A program made the translations under genes and the position numbers. Source: Desulfopila sp. IMCC35006 (lineage in GTDB: Bacteria; Desulfobacterota; Desulfobulbia; Desulfobulbales; Desulfocapsaceae). From it: a stretch of DNA of 56,162 nucleotides. The notes under the pieces are model-generated. The model was given only the letters and a program-made list of their open reading frames with translations. It was not told where the DNA came from and did no database searches. The stretch covers positions 1 to 56,162 of the forward strand of contig NZ_SWCM01000023.1 in the NCBI RefSeq assembly GCF_005116645.1, written 5' to 3'. Of this stretch, positions 1 through 9,539 are shown piece after piece (within the stretch, counting starts at the first letter, position 1; each line of letters begins with the position of its first letter).

Positions 1-285
1 AATTTCGTGAATGAACTTATCCCCGTCAAGCGAGGACTAAACAGAGTCCCGCAATGCTGTTGGGCGGGGTTAGTGACTAACCACTAATCCTCTTGTGCTG
101 TTTACAAGGAAAGAATTTCGTGAATGAACTTATCCCCGTCAAGCGAGGACTAAACAGAGTCCCGCAATGCTGTTGGGCGGGGTTAGTGACTAACCACTAA
201 TCCTCTTGTGCTGTTTACAAGGAAAGAATTTCGTGAATGACAGAGTCCCGCAAAGCTTTTGGGCGGGATTCGCGGTGTGCTATTA
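1..285. repeat. 113-bp tandem repeat, about 2.5 copies
   Basis: Copy 1 (1-113) and copy 2 (114-226) look identical. A third copy starts at 227 but lacks about 27 bp after its first 14 bases and then diverges near 285. Each copy holds a self-complementary block of the type CCCGCAA...TTGGGCGGG. The unit is the reverse complement of material in the tandem repeat at 35.5-35.9 kb and of a fragment at 43.79 kb, so this is a dispersed intergenic repeat family. No convincing coding frame runs through it. The array is cut by the window edge, so its true length is unknown. Confidence 0.9.
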
Positions 286-365
286 ATCATCCTACGTGCC
301 CACTCTCGAGTGGGCACGCAAAGGTTCATGGGTTTCTGTCGGAGCGACAATACGGTACAATCAAT

Positions 366-1313
366 ATGACCATGTTGACCCAGCATACCATCAGTACACC
401 GTATATGGTCGGTCCTGTTCATTGTTACACGGGCAGCCTGGCGGGAGAACTGGTGCTTTTCGATACCGGACCTCCCACCAGGGAAGCACAGCGGTATCTC
501 GCGGAGCATGTTGATCTGGCCAGCCTGAAGCATATCGTTATCACCCATTGCCATGTCGATCATTACGGACAGGCCCACTGGCTTGAACAAAATTGCCCGG
601 CTGCGTTGTATTTTCCGTATCGCGATTGTCTGAAGATTGCCGGACATGACCGGCGGATCGAAGCCATGGCCCATCTGCTTGCGGACCTGGGCTTTGATGA
701 CGTCTATCTTGCCAAGCTGCGGCAGATCTTTGACAGCGGCGTGCTGTTTCCGCCTTTTCCGAAGAAGTTTCTCGTGGCGGAAAACGACTTGCCCGAAAGG
801 CTGGGCATTGAAGTATTGTCCTGTCCCGGTCATTCCCAGAGCGATCTGGTCTATGTCGGCGATGATTGGGCGGTAACCGGCGATACCCTTTTGCGGGGTG
901 TATTTCAGTCACCGCTGCTCGATGTGGATCTGGAAAAAGGGGGGCGTTTTAAAAATTATGCTGCCTACTGTGCAACAGTGGTCAAGCTGGCCGGGCTGCA
1001 GGGTAAAACCGTGCTGCCCTCCCATCGGCAGACGGTGAAGAGTATAAAGGGCGTGCTTCTTTTCTACATCTCCAAGTTCCTGCAGCGGGCGGTGCAGCTG
1101 AGTCCCTATCGGGAGGAAAAGAATGTCATGCTGCTGATCGATAAGGTCTTGAAAGGACGGGTGCTGGATACCTTCCAGCTCTATCTCAAGGCCTCGGAAA
1201 TAGTCTTTATGCAGGATTTTCTCCAGCAGCCCGAACTGCTTCGGCAAGCTCTTCTGGAGATCGGTTTATTTGATGATGTTACTGAGCTGTTTCATTCGGC
1301 CGTTCTTGGCTAG
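366..1313 (+). CDS. Metallo-beta-lactamase-fold hydrolase
   Basis: A 315-residue MBL-fold protein. The metal-binding motif HCHVDH lies at residues 61-66, with later ligands in CPGHSQSD and TGDT. The C-terminal third is helical, as in glyoxalase II-like or thioester-hydrolysing family members, but the substrate cannot be read from sequence. The frame is open back to 237, but that part lies in repeat sequence, so the ATG at 366 (or 372) is preferred. It ends 22 bp before an acyl-CoA dehydrogenase-like gene, suggesting a shared transcript and possibly a thioester-related role (inference). Confidence 0.85.
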   Translation: MTMLTQHTISTPYMVGPVHCYTGSLAGELVLFDTGPPTREAQRYLAEHVDLASLKHIVITHCHVDHYGQAHWLEQNCPAALYFPYRDCLKIAGHDRRIEAMAHLLADLGFDDVYLAKLRQIFDSGVLFPPFPKKFLVAENDLPERLGIEVLSCPGHSQSDLVYVGDDWAVTGDTLLRGVFQSPLLDVDLEKGGRFKNYAAYCATVVKLAGLQGKTVLPSHRQTVKSIKGVLLFYISKFLQRAVQLSPYREEKNVMLLIDKVLKGRVLDTFQLYLKASEIVFMQDFLQQPELLRQALLEIGLFDDVTELFHSAVLG

Positions 1314-1335
1314 CCTCCTCCTAGGAGATATCTTC

Positions 1336-3048
1336 ATGTCACATTCGTTGTCGCTGCTCAACCCGAAAAAATATGAGCGATTCCATGCCGACCCCCGATC
1401 GCGGGAACTGGTCCTTAAAACCATCGATTTTTTTGAAACAAAGGGACTGCAGAAAATCAAGCAGGACGATCAGTCGATGGTCTGGTACGAGGATTTTCTC
1501 AAATTTATCAAGGACGAGAAAATATTTGCCGATTTTCTAACGCCTAAAGAATACAGCGCGGATAACGGACGCTGGGACATGTACCGGATCAGTGAGTATA
1601 ACGAGATCCTCGGATTTTATGGGCTTTGCTACTGGTATGCCTGGCAGGTGACTATTCTCGGGCTCGGACCGATCTGGATGGGCACCAACGAGACGGTGAA
1701 AAAAAAGGCGGCGAAGCTGCTGGCCGAGGGTGGTATTTTTGCCTTCGGGCTGTCGGAAAAGACGCATGGCGCCGACCTGTACTCCAGTGAGATGCTGCTT
1801 GTCCCCCAGGCTGACGGCACCTATCTGGCCAGGGGCTCGAAATACTATATCGGCAACGGCAATGCCGCAGCACTGGTGTCGACCTTTGCCAAAGTCGACG
1901 GCACCGGCGAATATGTCTTTTTTGCGGTCGATCCCACGCACGAAAAATATGAGTGCGTCAAGAAGATCGACACCTCCGGGGTACGCCAGGCCTATGTGGC
2001 CGAATATGCCCTGCACGATTATCCCATCACCGAGGAGGACATCATCTCCCGGGGTGAGCATGCCTGGAACTCTTCTCTCAATACCATCAATATCGGCAAA
2101 TTTGAACTGGGCTGCGCCTCGATCGGCATCGCGACCCACTGCTTTTACGAGGCGCTGAACCACGCGGCGGGCCGTAATCTCTATGGCCGCTATGTGACCG
2201 ATTTTCCCCATGTGAAAAAGCTCTTTACCGAGAGTTATGCCCGACTGATCGGCATGAAACTGTTTGCCTTCCGGGCCGCGGATTATATGCGCAGTGCTTC
2301 GGATGACGATCGTCGCTACCTGCTCTTTAACCCGGTGGTCAAGATGAAGGTGACCGGTCAGGGGGAGAAGGTGGTGGGGCTGCTCCATGAGATCATCGCC
2401 GCCAAGGGGTATGAGCAGGACACCTACTTTGAGATGGCCTTGCGGGATATCGGCATGCTGCCCAAGCTGGAAGGCACCGAGCATGTCAATATGGCGCTGA
2501 TCATTAAATTCGTCAAAAACTACTTCTTTACGCCGGTCGAGTACCCGGAAATTCCGCAAATAAGAGAGGCGGCGGATGACGGCTACCTTTTCCGGCAGAA
2601 GACCGGCGGCCTGGCTTCCATCCATTTTCCCGATTACCGGCTGGCCTATGGTGATGCCGATTCACCGAATGTCCGGGTGTTTCAAGAACAGGTGGAACTC
2701 TTTCGCACCCTGCTCATGACGGCGCCGCCGACTGCGGAGCAGGCAAAAAATATCGATTATATGCTGGCGGCAGGCGAGCTTTTCACCCTGATTGTCTACG
2801 CCCAGTTGATCCTGGAAAACAGCAGAATCTACGCCATTGACAAAGATATGCTGGAACAGATCTTCACTTTTCTGGTAAAAGATTATGCGGCCTTTGCCCT
2901 GCAGATGATTCTCAGTCATGAAAATTCGGCAACCCAGGAAGAGCTCTTTCAGAAAATGATGAAGAAACCCGTCCTCGATAAAGCAGGATTCGGCCGGGTA
3001 TGGGACAGTGTCTATGCGCTTAAGGATCAATATGTTATGAATAAATAA
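1336..3048 (+). CDS. Acyl-CoA dehydrogenase-like flavoprotein
   Basis: A 570-residue protein of the acyl-CoA dehydrogenase superfamily. It shows the flavin/substrate-binding segment GLSEKTHGADLYSS, the middle beta domain with YYIGNGNAA, and a long helical C-terminal half. At 570 residues it is longer than the usual 380-residue enzymes and resembles the long family members of anaerobes, whose substrates are mostly unassigned. The ATG at 1336 is chosen because AGGAG sits 7-8 bp upstream; the frame is open further back to 1270 without an RBS. It follows the MBL hydrolase by 22 bp and probably forms a pair with it. An electron acceptor is not identifiable, but an Fe-S protein gene lies downstream. 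Confidence 0.85.
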   Translation: MSHSLSLLNPKKYERFHADPRSRELVLKTIDFFETKGLQKIKQDDQSMVWYEDFLKFIKDEKIFADFLTPKEYSADNGRWDMYRISEYNEILGFYGLCYWYAWQVTILGLGPIWMGTNETVKKKAAKLLAEGGIFAFGLSEKTHGADLYSSEMLLVPQADGTYLARGSKYYIGNGNAAALVSTFAKVDGTGEYVFFAVDPTHEKYECVKKIDTSGVRQAYVAEYALHDYPITEEDIISRGEHAWNSSLNTINIGKFELGCASIGIATHCFYEALNHAAGRNLYGRYVTDFPHVKKLFTESYARLIGMKLFAFRAADYMRSASDDDRRYLLFNPVVKMKVTGQGEKVVGLLHEIIAAKGYEQDTYFEMALRDIGMLPKLEGTEHVNMALIIKFVKNYFFTPVEYPEIPQIREAADDGYLFRQKTGGLASIHFPDYRLAYGDADSPNVRVFQEQVELFRTLLMTAPPTAEQAKNIDYMLAAGELFTLIVYAQLILENSRIYAIDKDMLEQIFTFLVKDYAAFALQMILSHENSATQEELFQKMMKKPVLDKAGFGRVWDSVYALKDQYVMNK

Positions 3049-3215
3049 TAAACGTTCCCCAGCACCGAATCTGTCTTGTCATCGGCCTTTAAACGTATCT
3101 TTAATACAGTTTAAAGACCTCTTTCGCGCATCTCCGGCACTGGAAAACGTTTACAACTCCGAGGAGATGCAGTCTTTTCGGTTTTCCAGTTAACAGTTAT
3201 GAGCAGGTAATAAAA
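3049..3215 (+). promoter_or_regulatory. Structured leader with possible pseudoknot
   Basis: Three perfect inverted repeats precede the Fe-S protein gene: 3087-3094 with 3109-3116 (8 bp), 3128-3135 with 3163-3170 (8 bp), and 3139-3148 with 3181-3190 (10 bp). The last two interleave, so they can form an H-type pseudoknot or two mutually exclusive hairpins ending 25 nt before the start codon. No known riboswitch class was recognised. Function is unknown; translational or transcriptional control is inferred from position. Confidence 0.5.
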
Positions 3216-4394
3216 ATGGGTCACCATCTTGACGGAAAAAGCAGCATCGTTCCACTGATCGACCGCCTGAACAAATATCCAATCGGCCTGCCGGATACCG
3301 AGAAACTGCGCCGCATCCTGGCCATTCTTTTTACCGAGGAGGATGCCTATGTCGCCTCTCGTTTTCCGCTCACCGAGGCGACCTTAAAAGAACTGGGGCG
3401 GGCGACCGGCTGGGAGTCGGACCGGCTGGCGCAGCAGCTTGAGGCGATGGCGGAAAAGGGGCTGGTGATGGACACCACCTACGGCGGGAAAACCTATTAT
3501 CTGCTGATGCCGGGGCTTATCGGCTTTTTTGAGTTCAGCTTTATGAAGCAGCGCAGCGATCTGCCGGTGGCGGAACTCGCTCAGCTGATGACCGAGTACC
3601 TCTTCGGCGACCCTGAGCAGCGGATGGGCCGGGAATTTTTTGCCAGTAAGACCCCGCTTACCCGCGCGCTGCCGTATGAAGAGCATATTCCAGTCAGCTC
3701 CCAGGTGGCGACCTACGAGAGCGCCCGGGAAATAATCAACACCAGCGGTTATGGCGCTATCGGCATGTGTTACTGCCGCCATAAAAAAGAACACTTAGGC
3801 GAGAGCTGCGCAAAGAATGCGCCGACCAGGGAGATCTGCATCTCCCTTGGCACGGCCGCCAGATTCATGGTGCGCAGGGGCTTTGCCGAATATCGCACCA
3901 AAGAACAATTGCTGGCAATACTTGGTCAGGCACGAGACCTGAACCTGACCCATATCACCGATAACATCCGGCATAAACCGTCGTTTATCTGCAACTGCTG
4001 CTCCTGCTGCTGCGAGCTGCTGGGCGGGATAAACCAGGGCTTTCCCATGGGGATCGCCAAGACCAACTTTACGCTACAGATTGACAGCGAGACCTGTGTC
4101 GGCTGCGGTCTCTGCAAAAAGGCCTGCAACGTGACTGCGCTGGAGCTTGTCGATTGCGATAACGGTCGGAAAAAGAAGCAGATGCGGGTGATAGCCGATA
4201 ACTGTCTTGGTTGCGGGGCCTGCATCAGTTCCTGCCCGACGCAATCGCTGTCGCTGATTCCCGCGAAGCGGCCGCAGATCCCGCTGAAGAAAAAGGATCT
4301 CTTTAAAGAGATCCTCAAAGAAAAGAAACGGTTGACTCCTTTTGTCATAGACGGCATAAAGAAGAAAATACGCAGTACGCTCAAAATGGGGTAG
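3216..4394 (+). CDS. 4Fe-4S protein with N-terminal helical (winged-helix-like) domain
   Basis: A 392-residue cytoplasmic protein. The first 130 residues look like a winged-helix region (alternating helices, then a GGKTYYLL wing-like strand). A dense Cys cluster, CNCCSCCC, occupies residues 259-266. Two ferredoxin 4Fe-4S motifs follow: CVGCGLCKKAC from 294 and CLGCGACISSC from 330, and then a basic C-terminus. This architecture is frequent in anaerobic deltaproteobacteria, but the role is not assigned. It could be an electron-transfer partner for the upstream dehydrogenase or a redox sensor. The ATG at 3216 has only a weak AGCAGG upstream. The long structured leader argues for its own control. 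Confidence 0.85.
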   Translation: MGHHLDGKSSIVPLIDRLNKYPIGLPDTEKLRRILAILFTEEDAYVASRFPLTEATLKELGRATGWESDRLAQQLEAMAEKGLVMDTTYGGKTYYLLMPGLIGFFEFSFMKQRSDLPVAELAQLMTEYLFGDPEQRMGREFFASKTPLTRALPYEEHIPVSSQVATYESAREIINTSGYGAIGMCYCRHKKEHLGESCAKNAPTREICISLGTAARFMVRRGFAEYRTKEQLLAILGQARDLNLTHITDNIRHKPSFICNCCSCCCELLGGINQGFPMGIAKTNFTLQIDSETCVGCGLCKKACNVTALELVDCDNGRKKKQMRVIADNCLGCGACISSCPTQSLSLIPAKRPQIPLKKKDLFKEILKEKKRLTPFVIDGIKKKIRSTLKMG

Positions 4395-4421
4395 GTAACA
4401 ACTGGGGTTTACCTGCTCTTG

Positions 4422-4464
4422 AATAGCGTCTCGGGCTTCGCGACGGCCCGAGACGCTATTTTTT
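4422..4464 (+). terminator. Rho-independent terminator
   Basis: A perfect 15-bp stem (4422-4436 with 4446-4460) has a 9-nt loop and ends in a run of six T. It lies 28 bp after the Fe-S protein stop and overlaps the end of the convergent kbl gene. The T-run is present only for plus-strand transcription. Confidence 0.9.
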
Positions 4465-5694
4465 AATGGTGACCGTTCCCTTCGCCAGCACTTCCAGCAC
4501 ATAATCGATATCCGCCGGCGTATGGGCGGCGTTGATCTGGAAACGCATGGATTCATCGCCTCTGGGCACGACAGGAAAGGTGAGCCCGACCACCAGGATA
4601 CCGTTGGCATAGAGATGGTTGACCAGGGCGCGGGTTTTTGCCGTGTCCCGTACCATAACCGGCACCACCGGATGCGGACCGGCAATCGATTCAATACCGG
4701 ATTGCTCCAGACCGCGTCGGAACTGCTGCGTCCTCTGCTTGAGGTTTTGCAGCAGAGCCTGCCCTTCCTGGCTGTCGCAGATATCAAGCGCTTTGGTCGC
4801 CGCCGCACAATCGGCCACACTTAAAGGATTCGTGTAGATATAGGTGTCGGCCTTCTGCCGCACCATTTCAATCAGGGTTGTACTGGCCGCAATAAAGCCG
4901 CCATTGACCCCGAAGGCCTTGCCGAAAGTGCCGATGATGATATCGGGGCTGCCGCCGGAATATTCGACAGTTCCCCGGCCGGCAGCACCATAGGCACCAA
5001 TGCCGTGGGAGTCGTCGACCACGGTGATGACTCCATCGCGAAACTTCCCGCTGTACTCTCCGGTGATCGACAGAATGGTATCGATGGGCGCATAATCGCC
5101 GCGCATGCTGAAGATACCGTCGAAGATCACCACCACCCGATCGATTTCCGGACCCACCGCATCGAGGCAGCGGCGCAGCTCATCCATGTCGTTGTGACCA
5201 TAAATACCTTTGTTGGCGCTGGGTACCCCGGCTATTCGCATTGCCCGGATGATCGAGTTGTGGTTGAGCTGGTCGCCGATCCAGTGGGTGGTTTTGCTGC
5301 TGATGGTCAGCGCCAGGCCGCAATTCGCGGTATAGGCGGAGTTGAAAATTTTCGCCGCTGGCTTGTCAACAAATTGTGCCACCCGCTGTTCGAGTTCCTG
5401 GTGGTAGATGAATGTGCCATCAATAAAACGGACAGCTCCGGGGCCCACCCCGCAGCGATGGGTCGCTGTATCGGCGGCGGCGATCAACTGCGGATGATTG
5501 GAGAGCGAGAGGTAGGAGTTGGAGTTCATGCGGAGAAACGCTTTCTTTTCACCCTGCAGGGTATAGCGGGGGCCGCGCTCTCCTTCTGGCGGGAGGTAGC
5601 CGGTGATGACCCGCTCCGGCGGTTTGGCCCGTCCTTCCCGCTGGAGAGCAAGAATTTCCTGCTGTAATGTTTTATCGAGTTGTGCCAGTGCCAT
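4456..5694 (-). CDS. kbl: 2-amino-3-ketobutyrate CoA ligase (glycine C-acetyltransferase)
   Basis: A 412-residue PLP enzyme of the alpha-oxoamine synthase family. It cleaves 2-amino-3-oxobutyrate with CoA to glycine and acetyl-CoA, the second step of threonine breakdown. The PLP-binding lysine is in GTFGKAFG, preceded by the DDSHGIGAYG motif. Length is close to the E. coli enzyme (398), with a slightly longer N-terminus. It starts 3 bp after the tdh stop codon, so both enzymes come from one transcript. An 8-amino-7-oxononanoate synthase (BioF) is the main alternative, but adjacency to tdh settles the assignment. Confidence 0.93.
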   Translation of the reverse strand: MALAQLDKTLQQEILALQREGRAKPPERVITGYLPPEGERGPRYTLQGEKKAFLRMNSNSYLSLSNHPQLIAAADTATHRCGVGPGAVRFIDGTFIYHQELEQRVAQFVDKPAAKIFNSAYTANCGLALTISSKTTHWIGDQLNHNSIIRAMRIAGVPSANKGIYGHNDMDELRRCLDAVGPEIDRVVVIFDGIFSMRGDYAPIDTILSITGEYSGKFRDGVITVVDDSHGIGAYGAAGRGTVEYSGGSPDIIIGTFGKAFGVNGGFIAASTTLIEMVRQKADTYIYTNPLSVADCAAATKALDICDSQEGQALLQNLKQRTQQFRRGLEQSGIESIAGPHPVVPVMVRDTAKTRALVNHLYANGILVVGLTFPVVPRGDESMRFQINAAHTPADIDYVLEVLAKGTVTIKK

Positions 5695-5697
5695 ATG

Positions 5698-6741
5698 TTA
5701 GTCCTCCAGGTCCCAGTTGAGGATTACCTTGCCCGATTTTCCGGAGCGCATGACCTCAAACCCCTGGAGAAAGTCGGTATAGGGAAATCTATGGGTGATC
5801 AGCGGTGCAATATCCAGCCCGGACTGCAGCATTGCGGTCATTTTATACCAGGTTTCAAACATTTCCCGCCCATAAACACCTTTGATGGTCAGGCCGTTAA
5901 ATACCACCTTGTTCCAATCGACCGGGGTGCTCTGGGGCATGATCCCCAGCAGCGCAATTTTCGCTCCGTGACATATATTATCCAGAATCGCATCGAGGGC
6001 GGCGGGATTGCCGGACATCTCCATGGCGACATCAAATCCCTCCTTCATGCCCAGCTCATGCTGAATATCGCTGATTTTTTCGTGGCGCACATCCACGACC
6101 CGGGTGGCCCCGACTGTCTTGGCGAGATGCAAACGATAGGGGTTGACATCGCTCACCACCACGTGGCGTGCTCCGGCATGCGCGGCGATGGCCGCAGCCA
6201 TGCAGCCGATAGGACCGGCGCCGGTGATGAGGACATCTTCCCCTAATATATCAAAGGAGAGGGCGGTATGTACCGCGTTGCCGAGTGGATCAAAACAGGT
6301 GAGAATATCAAGGGGGATGGATGCATCGCAAAACCAGACATTGGTCACCGGGATGGAAAGGTATTCGGCATAGGCTCCCGGCCGATTGACACCTACTCCG
6401 CTGGTGTTCATGCACAGGTGGCGTCGCCCGGCCAGGCAGTTGCGGCAGTGGCCGCAGACTAAATGCCCTTCGCCGGACACCAGGTCGCCCGGATGGAAGT
6501 CGATGACATTTTCGCCGACTTCGGCGACGACCCCGACAAATTCATGACCGATCGGCATCGGTACCGGGATGGTCCGCTGGGCCCAGCTGTCCCAGTTGAA
6601 AATATGCACATCTGTGCCGCAGATGGCGGTCCGGGAAATCTTGATCAATACCTCGTTCTTGCCCGGTACCGGAACCGGCACCTCTTCAAGCCAGAGCCCT
6701 TCCTGTTTTTTCGCCTTGACCAATGCCTTCATTGTTCTCAT
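5698..6741 (-). CDS. tdh: L-threonine 3-dehydrogenase
   Basis: A zinc-dependent medium-chain dehydrogenase of 347 residues that oxidises threonine with NAD+ to 2-amino-3-oxobutyrate. Sequence closely follows E. coli Tdh, with [13 protein letters not shown] (catalytic Cys), GHEFVG, the structural-zinc block [15 protein letters not shown], and the Rossmann motif GAGPIG. The ATG at 6741 has GGGG 5 bp upstream; the ATG at 6732 matches the usual protein start better but lacks a well-spaced RBS. First gene of the tdh-kbl pair. Confidence 0.95.
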   Translation of the reverse strand: MRTMKALVKAKKQEGLWLEEVPVPVPGKNEVLIKISRTAICGTDVHIFNWDSWAQRTIPVPMPIGHEFVGVVAEVGENVIDFHPGDLVSGEGHLVCGHCRNCLAGRRHLCMNTSGVGVNRPGAYAEYLSIPVTNVWFCDASIPLDILTCFDPLGNAVHTALSFDILGEDVLITGAGPIGCMAAAIAAHAGARHVVVSDVNPYRLHLAKTVGATRVVDVRHEKISDIQHELGMKEGFDVAMEMSGNPAALDAILDNICHGAKIALLGIMPQSTPVDWNKVVFNGLTIKGVYGREMFETWYKMTAMLQSGLDIAPLITHRFPYTDFLQGFEVMRSGKSGKVILNWDLED

Positions 6742-6860
6742 ATCTACCCCATTATAGAATGAATGTGCATGATGCTTTTATTGGCTTTAATTTTTTATAT
6801 TAATCCTTACTGTTTGTGGCGCCAACCTCCTCATTCTCCATTGAACGAAAAGGAAGACCC

Positions 6861-7196
6861 ATGAAAAAAATGATGTTTTGTGCAGTTATTGCTCTTCTCC
6901 TTGCCGGATGCACCCAGGAAACGCAAAACAAGATCGGTCGGGCCGTGCAGAACTGGACTGGAACCGACGGCATACTTGAAGTGTACGCCGGAGATAAGCT
7001 GGTCAGAAGATTTATGAAAATAGACAAGTTGACCACAGCGACATCCACAAATGGTAATGTCGAACGTCCTTATCGCTTCGGGTATGGCATCCTCGACAGT
7101 AACTTAAACAGTGTGGCCGATCCGGGCGAGAAAAAAGTGTATTTTGAATTCAGCGATTATTCAACATCGTATATCTTTTATGAAAACCCGAAGTAA
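6861..7196 (+). CDS. Small lipoprotein
   Basis: A 111-residue secreted lipoprotein. The N-terminus is a short signal peptide (KK, hydrophobic stretch) ending in a lipobox LLAGC, so Cys is lipidated at about residue 16. The mature part is small and beta-rich and has no family I recognise. The ATG at 6861 has AAGGAAG 4-5 bp upstream; an in-frame ATG at 6816 would put 15 residues before the signal peptide and is rejected. It is divergent from tdh. Confidence 0.8.
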   Translation: MKKMMFCAVIALLLAGCTQETQNKIGRAVQNWTGTDGILEVYAGDKLVRRFMKIDKLTTATSTNGNVERPYRFGYGILDSNLNSVADPGEKKVYFEFSDYSTSYIFYENPK

Positions 7197-7252
7197 TCGG
7201 TTCCCGCTTCGTTCGGGAAACGATATCCCTGGCACAAGGCAAACAATCTACC

Positions 7253-7591
7253 TCAGGATGACCGCTGCTTTGCCGATTCTTGAGATATTATTTTCTCCAG
7301 TTGCAGTCTGACCTCAGGGGAATATTCGGTGAAGTTGATTCCAGCCCCTTCGGCATCGCATCTGACAACCATGCCGGAGAGGCTGACCGTTTCTGTTTCC
7401 AGCCCCTCGCCAACGGTAATAGTCACTTCGCAGAGCTCACCTATGGGCAGTTCTCCTGTAAAGGGAAAGAAACAACCGGAGAGACTGATATTGGCAATAA
7501 CGCCATTCTGGCGGAATTCCAAGTGATAGAGAGAAATGCTTGCCGGTATATTTAAGGCAATGCGGGTAAAGGATCTTTTTTCTTGTACCAT
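7253..7591 (-). CDS. PilZ domain protein
   Basis: A 112-residue single-domain PilZ protein, a likely c-di-GMP effector. The N-terminal RSFTR gives the RxxxR motif, and NISLSGCFF is the NxSxxG element of the second motif. It is the last gene of a three-gene minus-strand operon, 14 bp after the hybrid histidine kinase. The sequence shows no output domain, so it would act by binding a partner. Confidence 0.85.
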   Translation of the reverse strand: MVQEKRSFTRIALNIPASISLYHLEFRQNGVIANISLSGCFFPFTGELPIGELCEVTITVGEGLETETVSLSGMVVRCDAEGAGINFTEYSPEVRLQLEKIISQESAKQRSS

Positions 7592-7605
7592 GTCAGCAGG
7601 CCGTC

Positions 7606-9534
7606 TTATTGCGGATCGATGCCAGTATTTGTGGGGGCCAGAGACTTTTTAACTGCCAGGCCAATCTTGTTGATTGTCACCGGCTTTTCAATGAAATCCA
7701 CCACGCCAAGATTTCTTATTTTCACTATCTCATCATTTCTGGCATAACCGCTGATGACGATTGCTTTCTGGTGCGGATGAATTTTTAGGATCTGTTCAAA
7801 TGTCTCCCGTCCGTTCAGCCCCTCTCCCATGATCATATCCAAGAGAACCAGATCAACCGGCTGTTTTTTTAAAAAGGCTATCCCTTCTTCCCCGCTCTGT
7901 ACCGAGTATGTCTGATAGCCCATTTTCTGGAGAACTTTTTCCATCAGGTCATTCTGTTCTTTCTGGTCGTCGATGAGCAGCACAGTTTCGCCATTTCCCT
8001 GCAGAGAATCGAATGTCCCACAACCCATAAGAGGGGACGCCGTTTCCTGGGTTGCAGGCAGATAAATTTCGAAAACCGCCCCGGGATTATTGTCTTTGAT
8101 CTCTACCCAGCCCCTGTGGTCCTGGATGATGTTCCAGACGATGGATAAGCCAAGACCGGTGCCGCTTTTTCCCATCACCTTCGTGGTATAAAAAGGATCG
8201 AAAATGCACTCGATATCTTCCTGCCTGATTCCCGGCCCATTGTCGGATACGGTCAATTTGATATAGTCATTATCCCCGGGGCCAGTCTTGTCGTTTGTCA
8301 GGGGATGGGCAAACGTACAGTTTTCCGTGGATATCTGGATGATCCCTTCTCCTTCGATTACCTCCAGGGAATTGCCGATCAGGTTGAGAAGAATTTTATG
8401 CAGGTGCTGTGGCGAACAGCAGATGTTATGTAAATTTTTATTGAGTCTGGTTTGAATTCTGGTGTTCGGAAAGTTTGCCAGACGTTCAAGGTGTTCGAGT
8501 GAGTTGAGATGATCGACGATGATATCATTGATATTTTCAATCGTTTTAGGTGATGCGCCATTTCTTGCTATGGTCACCAGGTCGGAAACTACCGCCGCCG
8601 CCCGTTTTCCTGCTTCCTGGATTTTTTTAATCTGGATATAATATTTATCCGTTTCGCTCATCTGGGCGAGCAGCAGGTCTGGGTAGCTGACAATTCCCGA
8701 AAGGATATTGTTCAGGTCATGGGCTACTGATCCGGCCATTAATCCAAGGGCACTGAGCTTTCCCGCTTTGGCCAGTTTTTTCTGCAGCCTGAGTTTTTCT
8801 TCTTCCGCCCGGACTCGCTCGGAAATGTCCCTGATCACACAGACTCGTCTCGGTTTATTGAGGTAGGTTATCGGACGGGATTTCGCCTCGACAATAAATT
8901 TTGTCCCATCTTTTTTTATTCCTGACAGCTCAAAGCTTCCGGCGATCTCCTGCTCGATAAATTTTACGGCTATAGCCCTTGAGGCCGGGGTAAAAATATT
9001 GTCAACTCTTATGCCTTGGAACAGCTCGCTGTGGGTATAGCCAAACATCTGCAGAAACTGGCTGTTTGCTTCGATAATCCGGTTGTTCTCATGGATGAAT
9101 ATTCCTTCCCAGGCAGCTTCCGCCAGGGTTTCGTATCGTTCTTCACTGATCTCAAGCTCGCTTTTCAGCTTGTTGTGCTGCAGGGCCTTATCGATTGTTT
9201 TTATGAGGGTCTCGTGATGGATAGGTTTTCTGAGAAAATCATATGCGCCAAACTTCATGGCTTTTACTGCGGTTTCAACCGTACTGATGCCGGTCAACAT
9301 GATGGCGGCCGTGCGGATGTTCCATGTTTTGATGGATTTTACAATCTCACAGCCGCAGATATCCGGCAACCCCACATCAAGCAGCGCCAGGTCAAATTGA
9401 TTTGTTTTCAGCAACTGGATCGCCTCGGTTCCGTTCGGGGCTTTCGTGCATTTATAATTGAAATGTTTGAGTATATCATGCAGACTGTCAATAAATCGTG
9501 GTTCGTCGTCTACGAGTAGAATATTCGATTGCAT
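7606..9534 (-). CDS. Hybrid histidine kinase, REC-PAS-HisKA-HATPase-REC
   Basis: A 642-residue soluble kinase with receiver domains at both ends. The N-terminal REC has phospho-acceptor Asp53 in LALLDVGLPD. A PAS domain follows (about 130-240). The phosphorylated His is in SVAHDLNNIL, the ATPase core has DNGPGI and GTGLGLS, and the C-terminal REC has VLLIDD and LVLLDM. There is no membrane segment. It lies 5 bp after the HDOD-kinase gene and is clearly co-transcribed. The N-terminal REC suggests it receives phosphate from another kinase, perhaps that upstream neighbour. Confidence 0.9.
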   Translation of the reverse strand: MQSNILLVDDEPRFIDSLHDILKHFNYKCTKAPNGTEAIQLLKTNQFDLALLDVGLPDICGCEIVKSIKTWNIRTAAIMLTGISTVETAVKAMKFGAYDFLRKPIHHETLIKTIDKALQHNKLKSELEISEERYETLAEAAWEGIFIHENNRIIEANSQFLQMFGYTHSELFQGIRVDNIFTPASRAIAVKFIEQEIAGSFELSGIKKDGTKFIVEAKSRPITYLNKPRRVCVIRDISERVRAEEEKLRLQKKLAKAGKLSALGLMAGSVAHDLNNILSGIVSYPDLLLAQMSETDKYYIQIKKIQEAGKRAAAVVSDLVTIARNGASPKTIENINDIIVDHLNSLEHLERLANFPNTRIQTRLNKNLHNICCSPQHLHKILLNLIGNSLEVIEGEGIIQISTENCTFAHPLTNDKTGPGDNDYIKLTVSDNGPGIRQEDIECIFDPFYTTKVMGKSGTGLGLSIVWNIIQDHRGWVEIKDNNPGAVFEIYLPATQETASPLMGCGTFDSLQGNGETVLLIDDQKEQNDLMEKVLQKMGYQTYSVQSGEEGIAFLKKQPVDLVLLDMIMGEGLNGRETFEQILKIHPHQKAIVISGYARNDEIVKIRNLGVVDFIEKPVTINKIGLAVKKSLAPTNTGIDPQ

Positions 9535-9539
9535 GGCTA

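Noticed and set aside
1-285. CRISPR array
   Set aside because: Units of 113 bp are directly abutting without unique spacers; the same holds for 35473-35930.
183-833. 216-residue minus-strand frame
   Set aside because: Antisense to the MBL hydrolase and partly in repeat sequence; no RBS or family character.
1537-2625. 362-residue minus-strand frame
   Set aside because: Shadow of the acyl-CoA dehydrogenase gene; His/Gly/Asp-rich composition typical of antisense frames.
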